Shown here: positions 1 through 8,757 of the stretch, piece after piece
Layout of the letters: the number at the start of each line of letters is the position of its first letter
Position numbering within the stretch: position 1 is the stretch's first letter
Source of the DNA: Edaphobacillus lindanitolerans
GTDB lineage: Bacteria > Bacillota > Bacilli > Bacillales_A > Planococcaceae
Assembly (NCBI RefSeq): GCF_900156305.1
Contig: NZ_FTPL01000001.1
Location: 1,116,001-1,180,000, forward strand
DNA length: 64,000 nucleotides
Direction: 5' to 3'
Notes under the pieces: model-generated
Databases searched by the model: none
What the model was told of the DNA's origin: nothing
Seen by the model: only the letters and a program-made list of their open reading frames with translations
Position numbers and translations under genes: made by a program

Positions 1-2
1 TG

Positions 3-134
3 AATCTCGACCGCCTGTTCACACACGGGCAGGGGAAAATGGATTCGGCCTATACGGTGGACGGAATCCATCTCAACGGCAAAGGTTACGATGAGTGGAT
101 GGAGAAAGTGAAGGAGATGGAAGAATCACAATAG
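3..134 (+). CDS. C-terminal end of an SGNH/GDSL-type hydrolase (partial)
   Basis: Only the last 43 codons are inside the window, ending at TAG 132-134. The fragment contains DGIHLNGKGYDEW, which matches the last block of SGNH/GDSL lipases and esterases, where Asp and His of a D-x-x-H motif complete the catalytic triad. It is followed by a short charged tail rich in Lys, Glu and Met. Substrate and full length cannot be judged because the 5' part is missing. The next gene is convergent and shares a bidirectional terminator. Confidence 0.6.
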   Translation, partial: NLDRLFTHGQGKMDSAYTVDGIHLNGKGYDEWMEKVKEMEESQ

Positions 135-178
135 GTGCATCAGGCCGATGGACCCGGGACAGGACCAAAGCATTAAAA

Positions 179-218
179 AAAGCAGACAGGAACACCATAT
201 GGTGCCTCCGTCTGCTTT
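179..218. terminator. Bidirectional intrinsic terminator
   Basis: The inverted repeat AAAGCAGAC ... GTCTGCTTT (179-187 and 210-218) has further partial pairing inside, an A-run on the left and a T-run on the right. It lies between the convergent SGNH fragment and the GntR gene, so it can serve both. Confidence 0.7.
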
Positions 219-226
219 ATGCTTGT

Positions 227-892
227 TCATTGCGAAATGTTGGAGTAGTACTTCAGAAAGCGTTTTTCTACATTGTTCAGGTGAATGATGGTCTTTTCCT
301 TGGCCAGCGCGGCGTCTTTTTGCTCAAGGGCTTCGATGATCTCGACGTGCTCCGCATAAGCGCTCCGGGCACTTTGCGGCACCGTGCTGGACAGGATGAG
401 GAATGCCCGGTTCACGCCCGTGTTCATCCGCTCCACCATGTCTTTCAATTCTTCGTTGGAGTTTTTGGATGCCAGCAGAATGTGAAATTCCCGGTCCAGC
501 TCGATGAACTCTTGAAAGTTGTTCTTTTCGATTGCCGATCGCTGTCCGGCCAAGTTTTCTCTTAATGCATCGATGAACTCCGCGTCCACACGGTCCATGA
601 TTTTCGTGATGCTGTGAATCTCCAGGACGCTCCGGATTTCCATGTATTCCAGTGACTTTTCTCTCGTGAAACCGGCCACGATCGCCGGCCGGCCTTTCTT
701 CTGGATGATCAGCCCTTCCAAGGCCAGGCGGCTCAGGGCATCTCTCAACGGTGTCCGGCTGATTCCCAATTCTTTTGAAATCGTCTCTTCCGGAAGCGGC
801 TGATTTTCTTTCAGTTCACCATTGATGATGTCCCGTTTCAACAATGCATACGCTTGTTCCGCCAATGTCTCGCTTGGCTTGATCACTTTCAT
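227..892 (-). CDS. GntR-family (FadR/FCD subfamily) transcriptional regulator
   Basis: 221 aa. The N-terminal winged helix-turn-helix (about residues 8-72) contains ISKELGISRTPLRDALSRL, the usual GntR recognition segment. The all-helical FCD domain follows (about 80-215), with the metal-ligand pattern LDREFH plus later His residues in AEHVEI and IIHLNN. FCD regulators normally bind a small organic acid or amino-acid-like ligand. The gene is last in a probable operon dctP-dctQ-dctM-cupin-gntR on the minus strand. Two perfect 7-1-7 palindromes at 4195 and 4329, on the promoters of that operon and of patA, are its most likely operators, so it probably autoregulates. The operator assignment is inference. 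Confidence 0.88.
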   Translation of the reverse strand: MKVIKPSETLAEQAYALLKRDIINGELKENQPLPEETISKELGISRTPLRDALSRLALEGLIIQKKGRPAIVAGFTREKSLEYMEIRSVLEIHSITKIMDRVDAEFIDALRENLAGQRSAIEKNNFQEFIELDREFHILLASKNSNEELKDMVERMNTGVNRAFLILSSTVPQSARSAYAEHVEIIEALEQKDAALAKEKTIIHLNNVEKRFLKYYSNISQ

Positions 893-917
893 TTATACCG
901 CCTCGTTTCATGATGCT

Positions 918-1256
918 TTAAAAGACTATCGCCAACATCTCGATCTTTTCATCGTGCGGGTTTTCGATGCCATGGCCCTGACCTTTCTGGATCATGCAAA
1001 AATCTCCGGCCGTGACAGGGATTCTCTTACCGCCATTATCAATGAAAATCCCTTTTCCTTCAAGGAGATAATAAACTTCGGACTCCTCACGATGAATATG
1101 GTAGGCGATCGTTGAACGAGGGTGAACGGTCACACGTGCAAATAGCTTGATTCCTTCCAGCCGATCTTCCGGCACCACGATCCTGGAGAGGTCAATGCTT
1201 CCCTCTCCCCCGTGCGAGTGATCGATCCTGATTGTTTCTGCTGCCTGTTTAATCAT
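918..1256 (-). CDS. Small cupin-domain protein
   Basis: 112 aa, a single double-stranded beta-helix cupin. Motif 1 is HIHREESEVYYLLEGKG (HxH...E...G), with the metal-binding His, His and Glu. Motif 2 is in the AGDFCMIQKGQGHGIEN region, supplying the last His. It starts 12 bp after the dctM stop codon and precedes the GntR gene, so it appears to be a member of the TRAP operon. Its job may be an isomerase- or ligand-sensing-type step on the imported acid, but nothing in the sequence fixes the reaction. Confidence 0.85.
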   Translation of the reverse strand: MIKQAAETIRIDHSHGGEGSIDLSRIVVPEDRLEGIKLFARVTVHPRSTIAYHIHREESEVYYLLEGKGIFIDNGGKRIPVTAGDFCMIQKGQGHGIENPHDEKIEMLAIVF

Positions 1257-1268
1257 GCTCCATCCCCC

Positions 1269-2549
1269 TTAACCAAACAGATTCGGAAGCACTGTCGAGA
1301 TTTGCGGCACAAAAATGATGATGAGCACAACAACCGCGACGATGCCGATGACTTGCAGCACATAAGGGAACGTGTTCTCGATCCCCATGTTCTTATCCGT
1401 TACGTTACAGCCGGCGATCAAGGAAAGGCCGACCGGCGGAGTGATGTTGGCCAGCGCAAAGTTCATGATGAGCACCATCCCGAAGTGGACCGGATCGATG
1501 CCGTATTGCATCGCGATCGGCATGAAAATCGGGCTGAGCAAAATGATCAACGACGTGACTTCCGTCAATGTGCCGAGGATCAGCAGAATCAGGGAAACCA
1601 TCAACAGGAATTGGAGCGGCGTCGACGCAAACTGAAGGAAGAAGTCAGAGATGGCTGCCGGGATCCGGTTGGCAGTCAGTACGTATGTAAATACGTTTGC
1701 AAACGAAATGATAATCAGGATGATGGCAGAAGTGACTGCCGTGTTCGCCATGATGTCCCGGAACTGCCTCATCGAGAGTTCACCGTAGAACATCGAAAGG
1801 ATAAATCCATAAACGACCGCGATGATGGCCGCTTCGGTTGCAGTCACCAACCCGCTGAATATCCCGCCCAGGATGAACACGGGAGAAAGCAGCGGGAACA
1901 GGGCAGATTTGAAGATCGACCAGAATTCCTTCCCGGTCACGTGCGCCTTTTCCACCACGCCAAAGCCTTTTTTCTTGGACATGTACGAAACATAGACGCA
2001 CAAAGCGATCGTCAGGAGGATGCCGGGAAGGAAACCGGCGATGAACAGGTCCCCGATGGAAATGTTCGCCGTGATCCCCAAGATGACCATCGTGATGCTC
2101 GGCGGAATGATCAGCCCCAGAACCCCTGCGGGCCCGATGATGCTGGCGATGAATGAGTTGCTGTACCGCTGCTCTTTCATCCGGGGCACGATGACAGATC
2201 CGACCGCATAGGTGGTGGCAACGGTCGACCCGGATACCGTGCCGAAGAAGGCGCTCGTCACGACCGCTGTCATGCCCAGGCCGCCCGAAAAACGACCTAC
2301 GATCGCGTCAGCCAATGCCATCAGCCGTTTGGTCAGCCCGCCTTCCCCCATGATGTTCCCGGCAAGGATAAACAGAGGAATCGCCAGGTAGGAGAAGCTG
2401 TTGACGCCCGCAAACATTCGCTGAACCACCACTTCGATTGAAACTCCGCCGATTACCAATGCACCGATCGAGACGAGCCCGATCGTGAATGCGATCGGCA
2501 TTCCGAGGAACAGAAGGACAAAGAATGCGACTAATATCCCGATGATCAC
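1269..2549 (-). CDS. dctM: TRAP transporter large membrane subunit (DctM family)
   Basis: 426 aa, strongly hydrophobic with about 12 predicted membrane segments and the usual DctM features: opening segment FLGMPIAFTIGL, AIPLFILAGNIMGEGGLTKRL, and a conserved GLIIPPS stretch. Length is normal for DctM. The start codon overlaps the dctQ stop codon (ATGA at 2546-2549), implying translational coupling. With DctQ and DctP it forms a Na+- or H+-driven importer of a C4- or other organic acid. The neighbouring aminotransferase and cupin suggest a keto or amino acid substrate, which is inference. Confidence 0.93.
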   Translation of the reverse strand: MIIGILVAFFVLLFLGMPIAFTIGLVSIGALVIGGVSIEVVVQRMFAGVNSFSYLAIPLFILAGNIMGEGGLTKRLMALADAIVGRFSGGLGMTAVVTSAFFGTVSGSTVATTYAVGSVIVPRMKEQRYSNSFIASIIGPAGVLGLIIPPSITMVILGITANISIGDLFIAGFLPGILLTIALCVYVSYMSKKKGFGVVEKAHVTGKEFWSIFKSALFPLLSPVFILGGIFSGLVTATEAAIIAVVYGFILSMFYGELSMRQFRDIMANTAVTSAIILIIISFANVFTYVLTANRIPAAISDFFLQFASTPLQFLLMVSLILLILGTLTEVTSLIILLSPIFMPIAMQYGIDPVHFGMVLIMNFALANITPPVGLSLIAGCNVTDKNMGIENTFPYVLQVIGIVAVVVLIIIFVPQISTVLPNLFG

Positions 2550-3025
2550 AGGCTCGCCTCCCCTTGCTTCATAGGGTCCGGTTTAATGATGTTCACCAAG
2601 ACAAAATAAATGGAAAACACAGAGCTGAGTGGGATCGCCAGATAGAAGATCGCCATCGGCATCTTAATCGTCGGAGACATGGTCGTCATCGCAGACATCG
2701 TCAGCTTAAAACCATAAACCGTGAGAATCAGGAGCAAGACCAGTGTCAGTATGTAAATGAATGTATCGATGATCTTCTGATATTTCTCGCTCGCCAGGCT
2801 GACGAAGTAGCGGACCCCCAGGTGCATTTTCTCGTGGATTGCCAGGCTCGCGCCAAGGAAGGTCAGCCAGACGATCAATAATCTTGATAGCTCCTCGGTT
2901 GCAGGAAGTGAAACTTTAAAGAATCTTGAACCTACCTGGACCAGCACAATGGCAGCCAGTCCGGTGATCGCGATTATGCACAAGTAAGACAGCACCTTGG
3001 CGACCGCATTCGTTACTCTGTCCAA
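2546..3025 (-). CDS. dctQ: TRAP transporter small membrane subunit (DctQ family)
   Basis: 159 aa with four hydrophobic segments, as in DctQ. It contains RLLIVWLTFLGASLAIHEKMHLGV, the typical WLTFLGA...HLG signature of the family (about residues 46-70). It lies between dctP and dctM; the stop overlaps the dctM start by the ATGA arrangement. It bridges substrate-binding protein and large permease in the cytoplasmic membrane. Confidence 0.92.
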   Translation of the reverse strand: MDRVTNAVAKVLSYLCIIAITGLAAIVLVQVGSRFFKVSLPATEELSRLLIVWLTFLGASLAIHEKMHLGVRYFVSLASEKYQKIIDTFIYILTLVLLLILTVYGFKLTMSAMTTMSPTIKMPMAIFYLAIPLSSVFSIYFVLVNIIKPDPMKQGEASL

Positions 3026-3125
3026 AACTACTCCCCCGTCTCCTCATAAATTAAATAGAAATTCGAACCCAGAAAAAAGTTTTCTCTCCCTGTTGATCGA
3101 TATAACAGGAAGAGAAAACAATTCA

Positions 3126-4145
3126 TTACCAGCCGGAAGCTTCTCTATAGATATCCATCAGTTCTTGACCGAAATGCTTTTCTTCCCACTTATCATAGAC
3201 AGGCAGCATCGCGTCACGGAATGCACTCGTGTCAACATCGTCGTTGATTTCCATTCCTCTTTCTTCAAGAGTCTTCAGATACTCTTCCTGCATTTCATCA
3301 TTCTTTTCACGGACTTCCTTCGAAATCCGCTCTGCTTCTTTCAGCACGATTTCCTGATCTTCAAGGGAGATCTTGTCCCACGCCCCGTTGTTGACGACCA
3401 ACATGACCGTGTTGTAGAAGTGCCCCGTAAGAGAAAGGTAATCCTGGACCTCATCGAACTTCGGCGCCACAATATTTGCGAGCGGATTCTCCTGTGCGTC
3501 CAGCACGCCCTGCTGGAGAGCGCCGTATACTTCGCTGAATGCCATGGAAGTCGGAAGTGCCCCCAATTGCTCGAACGCATCAATCCGCAGGCTGGACTCG
3601 GCGACACGGATTTTCAGCCCCTTCATGTCTTCCGGCTTCACAATCGGCTTTTTGTTGTTCGTGATATGGCGGTAGCCCCATTCCAGGTAGCCGATCTGCT
3701 TGAGATCCTGCTCCTCCATCACCCCCGCGAGATACTCACCGAACTCGCCGTCATACGCGGCCCTTGCATGGTCGATGTCTTTCCACATATAAGGAAGGTC
3801 TTCGATTGCCATTTTCATATCAAGTGATTGCATCGTTCCGACCATGATGGCCGCAGACTCCATCGTACCCATCTGAACTTGCTCCAGCATTTCTGTTTCC
3901 GAGCCGAGCTGGCTATTCGGGAATACGTCAAACTTCACCCGGCCGTCCGTTTGCTCCTCCACGTTTTTGGCCATTTCCTCGATCAGGTCCGCAGCGGGCG
4001 TCCCCTCGGACATCGCATGCCCGAGCTGAAGCTTCACCTGCTCCCCCTCCGCCTCGGCTTTATCCGAGTCTCCGCACCCTGCAACCAGCATTGCCGCTGA
4101 AAGGCAGACTGCCGCCAGTCCTGCATGTAGTTTGGTGATTCTCAT
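3126..4145 (-). CDS. dctP: TRAP transporter solute-binding lipoprotein (DctP family)
   Basis: 339 aa from the ATG at 4145. This start is preferred over one 14 codons upstream because a strong GGGGGAGGAAG site ends a few bases before it and the signal peptide then begins normally. The signal carries a lipobox (MLVAGCG, Cys about residue 24), so the protein is a lipid-anchored receptor. The mature part shows the DctP landmarks GHAMSEGTP near the start, VFPNSQLGSETEMLEQVQMG, and the LKGLKIRV region with the conserved Arg that binds the substrate carboxylate. First gene of the operon; its promoter overlaps a 15-bp palindrome. Confidence 0.93.
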   Translation of the reverse strand: MRITKLHAGLAAVCLSAAMLVAGCGDSDKAEAEGEQVKLQLGHAMSEGTPAADLIEEMAKNVEEQTDGRVKFDVFPNSQLGSETEMLEQVQMGTMESAAIMVGTMQSLDMKMAIEDLPYMWKDIDHARAAYDGEFGEYLAGVMEEQDLKQIGYLEWGYRHITNNKKPIVKPEDMKGLKIRVAESSLRIDAFEQLGALPTSMAFSEVYGALQQGVLDAQENPLANIVAPKFDEVQDYLSLTGHFYNTVMLVVNNGAWDKISLEDQEIVLKEAERISKEVREKNDEMQEEYLKTLEERGMEINDDVDTSAFRDAMLPVYDKWEEKHFGQELMDIYREASGW

Positions 4146-4194
4146 CAATCTTCCTCCCCCTCGTTTGAAGAAACCGCTTTCTCTCATGTCCCCC

Positions 4195-4222
4195 TGTATA
4201 CCGTATACATGGTGTACTTCAA
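4195..4222 (-). promoter_or_regulatory. dctP promoter with embedded palindromic operator
   Basis: Reading on the minus strand, TTGAAG (4217-4222) and TATACA (4195-4200) are spaced by 16 bp. The perfect palindrome TGTATAC-C-GTATACA occupies 4195-4209 and covers the -10 box, so a bound repressor would block RNA polymerase. A near-identical palindrome lies on the divergent patA promoter. Confidence 0.65.
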
Positions 4223-4300
4223 GATTACTTTATGCCTAATTGGTTGTCAATTCGATTTTGAACTTTTATTTAAATAAGTGATTCTAGTCTTAAAATTCAT

Positions 4301-4343
4301 TTTACACGTTCGATCATTTAACTTATGATGTATACAGTATACA
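4301..4343 (+). promoter_or_regulatory. patA promoter with palindromic operator
   Basis: TTTACA (4301-4306), a 17-bp spacer and TATGAT (4324-4329) form a good SigA-type promoter. The perfect palindrome TGTATAC-A-GTATACA at 4329-4343 begins on the last base of the -10 box and covers the expected transcription start. It differs from the dctP operator only in the central base. Confidence 0.7.
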
Positions 4344-4368
4344 GATTGAATCGAAGGAAGTGTTTGCT

Positions 4369-5553
4369 GTGAAAAGCCTGTTGAATGAGAAGGCGGTTGA
4401 AATCAGTGTCCCCGGAACCCGTGTGTTCGCCAACAAGGTCGCGGTTCTTTCCGATGGCATCAACCTGACGCTGGGTGAACCTGATTTCCCGACACCCGAA
4501 CCGATCAAGGAAGCCGCCATTGCGGCGATCAGAGAAAATAAAACCGGCTACTCTCATAATGCCGGGCTCCAGGAACTTCGTGAGAGCGTATCTTCCTTCT
4601 TCCGGGACGAATACGGTTTTTACTACAATCCGGCATCTGAAGTGCTGATCACCACCGGAGCAAGCGAAGCCATTGATTCAACGTTCAGGGCGATTTTAAG
4701 GGAAGGCGATGAAGTGATCCTCCCTGCCCCCATCTATTCCGGATATGAGCCGGTGATTCATCTCGCTGGCGCCAAGCCTGTCTATCTGGATACGTCCCGC
4801 ACCGGCTTCCTCCCCGATCCGGCAGCACTGGAATCGTTGATCACCGGCCGGACAAAGGCAGTGTTGCTGAATTATCCATCCAACCCTACAGGGGTGACAC
4901 TCGAAAAGGAGCTGATGGATGAAATCGTGGCGGTCCTCGCCCGGCACGATGTCTTCATCATCTCGGATGAGATTTACAGCCAGAATACCTACGGAGTCCC
5001 CCATACATCTTTTGCATCGTATCCGCAGATCCGCGAGAAGCTCATACTTGCCCACGGACTGTCCAAATCGCATTCCATGACCGGATGGAGAGTCGGATTT
5101 TTACTCGGGCCTGAATACTTGATCGAACATATCCTGAAGGTCCATCTGTCCAACTCCATCTGCGTTTCGCTGCCAAGCCAGCATGCGGCCATTGAGGCGT
5201 TGGACCATTGCCGGACCGTTCCGGCCATGATGAACCTCGAATATACAAAAAGGCGGGATTTTGTTCACGGCCGTCTCCTGGAAATGGGGCTTGACGTCAA
5301 ACTGCCTTCCGGGGCGTTTTATCTGTTCCCCTCGATCCGGAGCACGGGTCTTTCCTCATTCGAGTTTGCCGAACAGTTGCTGGAACAGCAGCATGTTGCG
5401 GTCGTACCGGGCAGCTCGTTCACCGGTTTCGGAGAAGGATTTATCCGGATTTCCTATGCCACCTCAATGAATAACCTGATTGCGGCAATGGACCGGATGG
5501 AGGATTTCTTGAATCAGGTGAATCTTGGCCAGTCCGTCGAAACTTCCAAATAA
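4369..5553 (+). CDS. patA: PLP-dependent class I/II aminotransferase, PatA-like
   Basis: 394 aa. The GTG at 4369 is chosen because GAAGGAAG (4353-4360) sits 8 bp before it; a GTG at 4360 abuts that site. The protein follows Bacillus PatA closely (N-terminus MKSLLNEKAVEI, YPSNPTGVT, SDEIYS). SKSHSMTGWRVG holds the PLP-binding Lys, and the C-terminal GEGFIRISYA supplies the carboxylate-binding Arg. PatA-type enzymes transaminate diaminopimelate-pathway intermediates or aromatic/aspartate-type amino acids in the cytoplasm. Here the gene shares an operator with a TRAP importer operon, so a catabolic role for the imported substrate is plausible. Confidence 0.9.
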   Translation: MKSLLNEKAVEISVPGTRVFANKVAVLSDGINLTLGEPDFPTPEPIKEAAIAAIRENKTGYSHNAGLQELRESVSSFFRDEYGFYYNPASEVLITTGASEAIDSTFRAILREGDEVILPAPIYSGYEPVIHLAGAKPVYLDTSRTGFLPDPAALESLITGRTKAVLLNYPSNPTGVTLEKELMDEIVAVLARHDVFIISDEIYSQNTYGVPHTSFASYPQIREKLILAHGLSKSHSMTGWRVGFLLGPEYLIEHILKVHLSNSICVSLPSQHAAIEALDHCRTVPAMMNLEYTKRRDFVHGRLLEMGLDVKLPSGAFYLFPSIRSTGLSSFEFAEQLLEQQHVAVVPGSSFTGFGEGFIRISYATSMNNLIAAMDRMEDFLNQVNLGQSVETSK

Positions 5554-5554
5554 G

Positions 5555-5594
5555 AAAAAAGCTGTTCCCGCCGGATGGAGGGAACAGCTTTTTT
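5555..5594. terminator. Bidirectional terminator between patA and rocB
   Basis: AAAAAAGCTGTTCCC pairs with GGGAACAGCTTTTTT around a short loop (arms 5555-5569 and 5580-5594). It is a perfect 15-bp stem between two convergent genes. Confidence 0.9.
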
Positions 5595-5596
5595 AT

Positions 5597-7282
5597 TTAT
5601 ACAATCTCGAGGACTTTCTTCTCTGTGCTGTGTTCAAGCAGGCTCACCGTCGCCTTCCGGATCAAGTCCGGCAGGACGCCGAACGAATACGGCTTGTAGA
5701 CGCGTTCGGTCCATTTGTGGCCGTCTTTGCCGTAGACGCCCATGTTGACGCTCGGGATGTTCAGCTTCTTGATCGTGCCGAACGGGATGCCGTAGATCGT
5801 GTTCCACTCGGGCAGGTTGCGGGTGAGCGGTTCGAGCTGCTCTTCCGTTTCGTGCAGGGACAGGAAGCTGCCGTCGGCCAGGTACGGGAAGAATTTCTTC
5901 AGTTCGAATCGCTCACCGGTCGCGGTGCCGACTTCGTCGAGCACGCGGGCGATCGTCTCCTGGATGTGTGCATCACGGCCGTCTTCCTCTTTCAGATAGT
6001 TGTGCGGAAGGAACGGCGGAGCGAAGAACAGGATGATGCGTGCTTTTTTCTCCGGATCCGCGGCCTGCAGGGCGGAGACGATATCGAAGCTGAGGTCGCG
6101 CAGGTCTCCGCTGCGCTCGGAAGTGAGGACGCCGTCGATGACGCCGCGGACATTGACGCCGCGTGCGGTCAGGTAGTTGATGTAGTCTTCGTAGGTCGTG
6201 ACGTCGATTTCCCAGCTCAGATTGCGTGTCGGGAGGCCGGTGACGCGGATGAACTGTTCGAACTGTTCCTTCATATAGAGCTCGGTTTCCAGCGCCGCCG
6301 CCTTCGCTTCGCGGACGAATTTCTCGAGAATCTGCTCGGGTGTTTCTTCGTAGACGAAGCAGTTGAAATACAGGTGGCTAGAGATGGCGGTCTGAACCGT
6401 GTACAGTTCTTTCGTGTCACGCTGTTTGAGCACCGTCGGCGGCAGCACCATTTCTCCTTCGATCTGTTCGGCAAGCTCGTAGCGGTTATGGAGACGTTCC
6501 GTCAGTTTCGCCGCGATGAAGTTCGGATCGATGCCGGACAGGGTGTCTCCGACGTGGACTTCCCGGCCGTAGATGTGGAAGCTCGGGAGGATTTTGCCGG
6601 CTGCGCCGGTATAGATGTATCGATTCGGATCGCCGTCGTAGAGCGGCGTGATGAAATCGGTGTTGATCGCGGTGACGAAGTGGATGCCCATTTCGTGCTG
6701 CAGGCGGTTCAGCTCGCCGAGCGCGCCGACCATGCCGCGATGTTCGCTTTCCTCATCCCCGTTGCACAGCAGCAGCACGTTTCCGGAGAGTTCTTCCGGA
6801 TGCTCGGAGAAGTGAAGGATGTTCGCAATATGAACGGCAGCGCCGCTTTTCATATCGACGGAACCGCGTCCAAACATCCAGTCGCCGGACTGCGCTTCTG
6901 CCTGGAGCTCGGGATCAGCCTCATATCCGCGGAAGAATTCTTCCATTGCGTCCGGGTTGAACGCATGCTCTTTCAGCGGGCCAAAGTCTTCGACGGCAAC
7001 CGTGTCGATATGCGAATGGTAAAGCACCGTCTGCGGCGACTTGTGGGCCCCTTCAACGAGTGCGAACACGTTCTGCCGTCCGATCGGATCGCCTTCGATC
7101 TTCTGGAGCCAGAGATTTGCAGGGTGTTCCCGGAAATAAGGGAAGGACGAAAGGATCTGGTGGATTTCCTGGACGATCCGCACCTCACCGAGCGTTCCGT
7201 TGATGCTGTTGAGTCCGACAAGATGGCGGGTGATCAGTTCAATCTGCTCCTGCATTTCCATCGCTTTCAGTTGTTCGTACAT
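5597..7282 (-). CDS. rocB: M20-family peptidase, RocB-like arginine/amino-acid degradation protein
   Basis: 561 aa from the ATG at 7282, preceded at normal distance by AAAGGAGG; the open frame extends further but this start is clearly marked. RocB-type length. M20 metal-site motifs are visible: YHSHIDTVAVED (His, Asp), FGRGSVDMKSGAA (bridging Asp), and GDEESEHRG (catalytic Glu pair). In Bacillus, RocB belongs to the arginine/ornithine catabolic regulon but its exact substrate is not established. The 5' end overlaps the symporter gene by 44 bp, so the two are co-transcribed and probably handle an amino acid or a derivative of it. Confidence 0.82.
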   Translation of the reverse strand: MYEQLKAMEMQEQIELITRHLVGLNSINGTLGEVRIVQEIHQILSSFPYFREHPANLWLQKIEGDPIGRQNVFALVEGAHKSPQTVLYHSHIDTVAVEDFGPLKEHAFNPDAMEEFFRGYEADPELQAEAQSGDWMFGRGSVDMKSGAAVHIANILHFSEHPEELSGNVLLLCNGDEESEHRGMVGALGELNRLQHEMGIHFVTAINTDFITPLYDGDPNRYIYTGAAGKILPSFHIYGREVHVGDTLSGIDPNFIAAKLTERLHNRYELAEQIEGEMVLPPTVLKQRDTKELYTVQTAISSHLYFNCFVYEETPEQILEKFVREAKAAALETELYMKEQFEQFIRVTGLPTRNLSWEIDVTTYEDYINYLTARGVNVRGVIDGVLTSERSGDLRDLSFDIVSALQAADPEKKARIILFFAPPFLPHNYLKEEDGRDAHIQETIARVLDEVGTATGERFELKKFFPYLADGSFLSLHETEEQLEPLTRNLPEWNTIYGIPFGTIKKLNIPSVNMGVYGKDGHKWTERVYKPYSFGVLPDLIRKATVSLLEHSTEKKVLEIV

Positions 7283-8666
7283 GACGGTTGCCTCCTTTGG
7301 CTGCTTTTTTCTTTTCAACCGGATACAGGTTGGTGAAATAGTCTTTCGTGATTTCTTTGACTTTGCCGCTCAGGAACAGGACGGCAATGACGTTCGGGAT
7401 GACGACTGCCGCAAGCAGCAGGTCCAGGAACTGCCAGATGAACTGGAGTCCGCCGATTGCCCCGACAAGGATGGCCGCGATATAAACAAAGCGCATCACT
7501 TTCGAGAAGCCGGTGCCGAACAGGAATTCGGCCTGTTTCTCCCCGTAGAAGATGATGACGACGACCGTCGTGATGACGAACAGGAACAAGGTCGCGGAGA
7601 CGATCGTCCCAGCGATGGACGAGCCGAACACCGGGATGAATGCCTGGGTCACCATGTTCGAGGCTTCATCCGGCGATGTTGTCTGCCAGACACCGGACGT
7701 CAGGATGACCATCGCTGTGATTGTGCACACGACGAGTGTATCGACGATGACTTCGAACACACCCCAGAATCCTTGTTTCGCCGGATGGTTGTTCATCGCG
7801 GCGGAGTGTGCGATCGGTGCAGTCCCCATCCCGGCTTCGTTGGAATAAAGTCCGCGTGCGAGCCCCCATCGGATGGCGGCCGCGACGCCTGCACCGGCAA
7901 ATCCGCCGGCAGCGGACATCGGACGGAATGCATATTCAAAGATCATCATGAACGCCTGCGGCAATTCCTTGAAGTTATAGACGAGCACCGTGAGGGCCGC
8001 CAGGAGATAGATGACCACCATGAACGGAATGAGCTTTTCGGTCACTTTCCCGATGGTCTTGATGCCGCCGTATGTGATCAGGATGACGAGCAGGGCAACG
8101 CAGATTCCCGTTGCAACCGGCGGAAGGCCGAACGAGCCGCTCATCGAGGTCGCGATGGAGTTCGACTGGACCATCGTACTTGCGACGATTTCAATCATGA
8201 GGGCGAATGCCACGAATGTCGCGACTTTCTTCCATCCGAGGCCCTTCTTGATGTAATACATCGGGCCGCCGACGTATTCGCCTTCTTTGTTTTTCTCCCG
8301 GTAGTGGATGCCGAGCACGACTTCTGAATACTTGGTGCCCATGCCGATCAATGCAACGAGCCACATCCAGAAGATGGCTCCCGGTCCGCCGAGTGCAATG
8401 GCGACCGGCACCCCGACAATGTTCGCAGCGCCCATCGTGGACGCGAGCGCACTCGTGGTCGCCTGGAACGGTGTGAGCGTCCCGTCGCCTTCGGATTTTG
8501 AGAAGATCTTGCCGAATGTCTGTTTAACGATGTGCGGGAAATACCGGAACTGGAAGAATCCCAACCGTGCCGTCAGGAAGAGCCCCCCTCCGATCAGGAG
8601 GACCATCAGCGGGACACCCCAGATGAAGTCCGTCAATCCTGCAACTGCTTTCGTGAATCCATCCAT
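7239..8666 (-). CDS. Sodium:alanine symporter family (AGCS) permease
   Basis: 475 aa from the ATG at 8666. TTG codons 11 triplets upstream are also possible; the ribosome site GAGGGG is rather distant. Ten to eleven membrane segments and the AGCS landmarks FQATTSALASTMGAANIVGV, GPGAIFWMWLVALIGMGTKYSE and GLYSNEAGMGTAPIAH are present. Members bring alanine, glycine or glutamine into the cell with Na+. The gene overlaps rocB, is divergent from an IclR-type regulator, and has a cre-like site 39 bp upstream, suggesting catabolite control of amino-acid uptake. Confidence 0.92.
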   Translation of the reverse strand: MDGFTKAVAGLTDFIWGVPLMVLLIGGGLFLTARLGFFQFRYFPHIVKQTFGKIFSKSEGDGTLTPFQATTSALASTMGAANIVGVPVAIALGGPGAIFWMWLVALIGMGTKYSEVVLGIHYREKNKEGEYVGGPMYYIKKGLGWKKVATFVAFALMIEIVASTMVQSNSIATSMSGSFGLPPVATGICVALLVILITYGGIKTIGKVTEKLIPFMVVIYLLAALTVLVYNFKELPQAFMMIFEYAFRPMSAAGGFAGAGVAAAIRWGLARGLYSNEAGMGTAPIAHSAAMNNHPAKQGFWGVFEVIVDTLVVCTITAMVILTSGVWQTTSPDEASNMVTQAFIPVFGSSIAGTIVSATLFLFVITTVVVIIFYGEKQAEFLFGTGFSKVMRFVYIAAILVGAIGGLQFIWQFLDLLLAAVVIPNVIAVLFLSGKVKEITKDYFTNLYPVEKKKAAKGGNRHVRTTESDGNAGAD

Positions 8667-8704
8667 AACCCTATCCAACCCCTCTGTGCGATTTGCCAAC
8701 TAAC

Positions 8705-8718
8705 GGAAAGCGTTTACA
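8705..8718. promoter_or_regulatory. Candidate CcpA cre site
   Basis: GGAAAGCGTTTACA differs from the cre consensus TGWAARCGYTWNCW only in its first base. It lies between the symporter/rocB operon and iclR. Position fits carbon catabolite repression of amino-acid catabolism. Confidence 0.5.
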
Positions 8719-8730
8719 ATTTGAGTTAAA

Positions 8731-8757
8731 AATTTATTCCGCATCGTGGAATAAATT
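8731..8757. promoter_or_regulatory. Palindrome, candidate IclR operator
   Basis: AATTTATTCC-GCATCGT-GGAATAAATT is a perfect 10-7-10 inverted repeat in the divergent spacer next to an IclR-family gene. Its core TTCCGCAT...GGAA resembles operators of many IclR proteins. A weaker second copy, TTCTGTAATGCGAA, starts at 8756, so two adjacent dimer sites are possible. Confidence 0.5.

Noticed and set aside
5525-7336. 603-codon plus-strand frame
   Set aside because: Lies entirely opposite rocB, which has M20 motifs, a strong ribosome site and a matching terminator; the plus frame has none. The same reasoning removes 18770-20062, 12621-13586 and similar long antisense frames.
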